A stretch of DNA of 50,592 nt, from positions 1 to 50,592 of the forward strand of contig JBNKQR010000019.1 in NCBI GenBank assembly GCA_050295975.1, read 5' to 3'. The notes under the pieces were generated by a model. It saw only the letters and a list, made by a program, of their open reading frames with translations, did no database searches and was not told the origin of the DNA. The stretch is from JAPHTQ01 sp050295975 (lineage in GTDB: Bacteria > Pseudomonadota > Gammaproteobacteria > Thiohalomonadales > Thiohalomonadaceae). Shown one piece after another: positions 50,556 to 50,592 of this stretch (position 1 is the stretch's first letter; each line of letters starts with the position of its first letter). The position numbers and the translations under genes were made by a program.

Positions 50556-50592
50556 GGGGGCGACCTGGCTTCGACGTGGGTTGCGAAACCTT
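50556..50592 (+). ncRNA. ssrA: tmRNA (SsrA), 5' end, cut by window edge
   Basis: The final 37 bases read GGGGGCGACCTGGCTTCGAC then GTGGGTTGCGAAACC, the conserved tmRNA 5' start including the acceptor-stem strand and the TTCGAC core. Only the 5' end is in the window; the resume codon, tag ORF and 3' half are outside. Adjacent smpB supports the call. Confidence 0.93.

Noticed and set aside
1..50592. tRNA, rRNA, CRISPR, prophage or insertion-sequence genes
   Set aside because: I saw no tRNA-like cloverleaf, no repeat-spacer array, and no transposase or phage proteins. Only the single palindromic element near ssrA stands out.

Overview
This window is a gene-dense stretch of a gammaproteobacterial chromosome with moderate-to-high GC. 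It has 55 protein genes, counting one partial gene at the left edge, and the 5' end of tmRNA at the right edge. No intergenic gap exceeds about 250 bases. The gene orders are typical of Gammaproteobacteria: rpoE-rseA-rseC-htrA, lepA-lepB-rnc-era-recO-pdxJ, sdhCDAB-sdhE-ygfX, hrcA-grpE-dnaK-dnaJ-dapB, ratA-rnfH next to bamE and fur, and smpB-ssrA. A monotopic sulfide:quinone-reductase-like flavoprotein and a Tat-exported DsrE-family protein hint at a sulfur-oxidizing lineage (Chromatiales or related symbionts). That placement is an inference, not a demonstrated fact.

Layout. 1-4617 (minus): the dTDP-L-rhamnose operon rfbBACD, followed 18 bases later by acnB, which runs off the left edge. 4782-10939 (plus): purB, roxA, a GNAT acetyltransferase, a DUF7931-like protein, a secretin-like exported protein and an M61 peptidase, closed by a strong hairpin. 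11000-13143 (minus): a two-gene unit of unknown function, a coiled-coil membrane protein plus a VWA-domain lipoprotein. 13360-13923 (plus): an unknown zinc-ribbon protein. 13920-16674 (minus): a small acidic protein, the SQR-like flavoprotein and an iron-type alcohol dehydrogenase. 16748-26324 (minus): the rpoE envelope-stress genes, then lepA/lepB/rnc/era/recO/pdxJ. 26556-28133 (plus): nadB. 28105-31935 (minus): succinate dehydrogenase and its flavinylation factor. 32035-34031 (plus): ygfZ and an HDOD protein. 34037-44036 (minus): a diguanylate cyclase, lysS, prfB with its programmed +1 frameshift, dapB, the Tat-DsrE protein, dnaJ, dnaK, grpE and hrcA under a CIRCE operator. 44196-46739 (plus): nadK and recN. 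46742-50592: fur, bamE, rnfH, ratA, an NSS-family transporter, smpB, a 141-base palindromic element and ssrA.

How the genes work together. The rpoE block joins the envelope-stress sigma factor to its membrane anti-sigma factor and a periplasmic protease, but has no rseB. The heat-shock operon is under HrcA/CIRCE control, and its operator sits on the expected transcription start of a near-consensus sigma70-type promoter. The sdh operon carries its own flavinylation factor. smpB and ssrA together form the trans-translation system.

Most of the window is conserved housekeeping DNA. The best candidates for undescribed biology are the VWA-lipoprotein/membrane-protein pair (11000-13143), the palindromic MITE-like element between smpB and ssrA (50358-50498), the divergent zinc-ribbon protein (13360-13923) and the secretin-like orphan (8336-9109).
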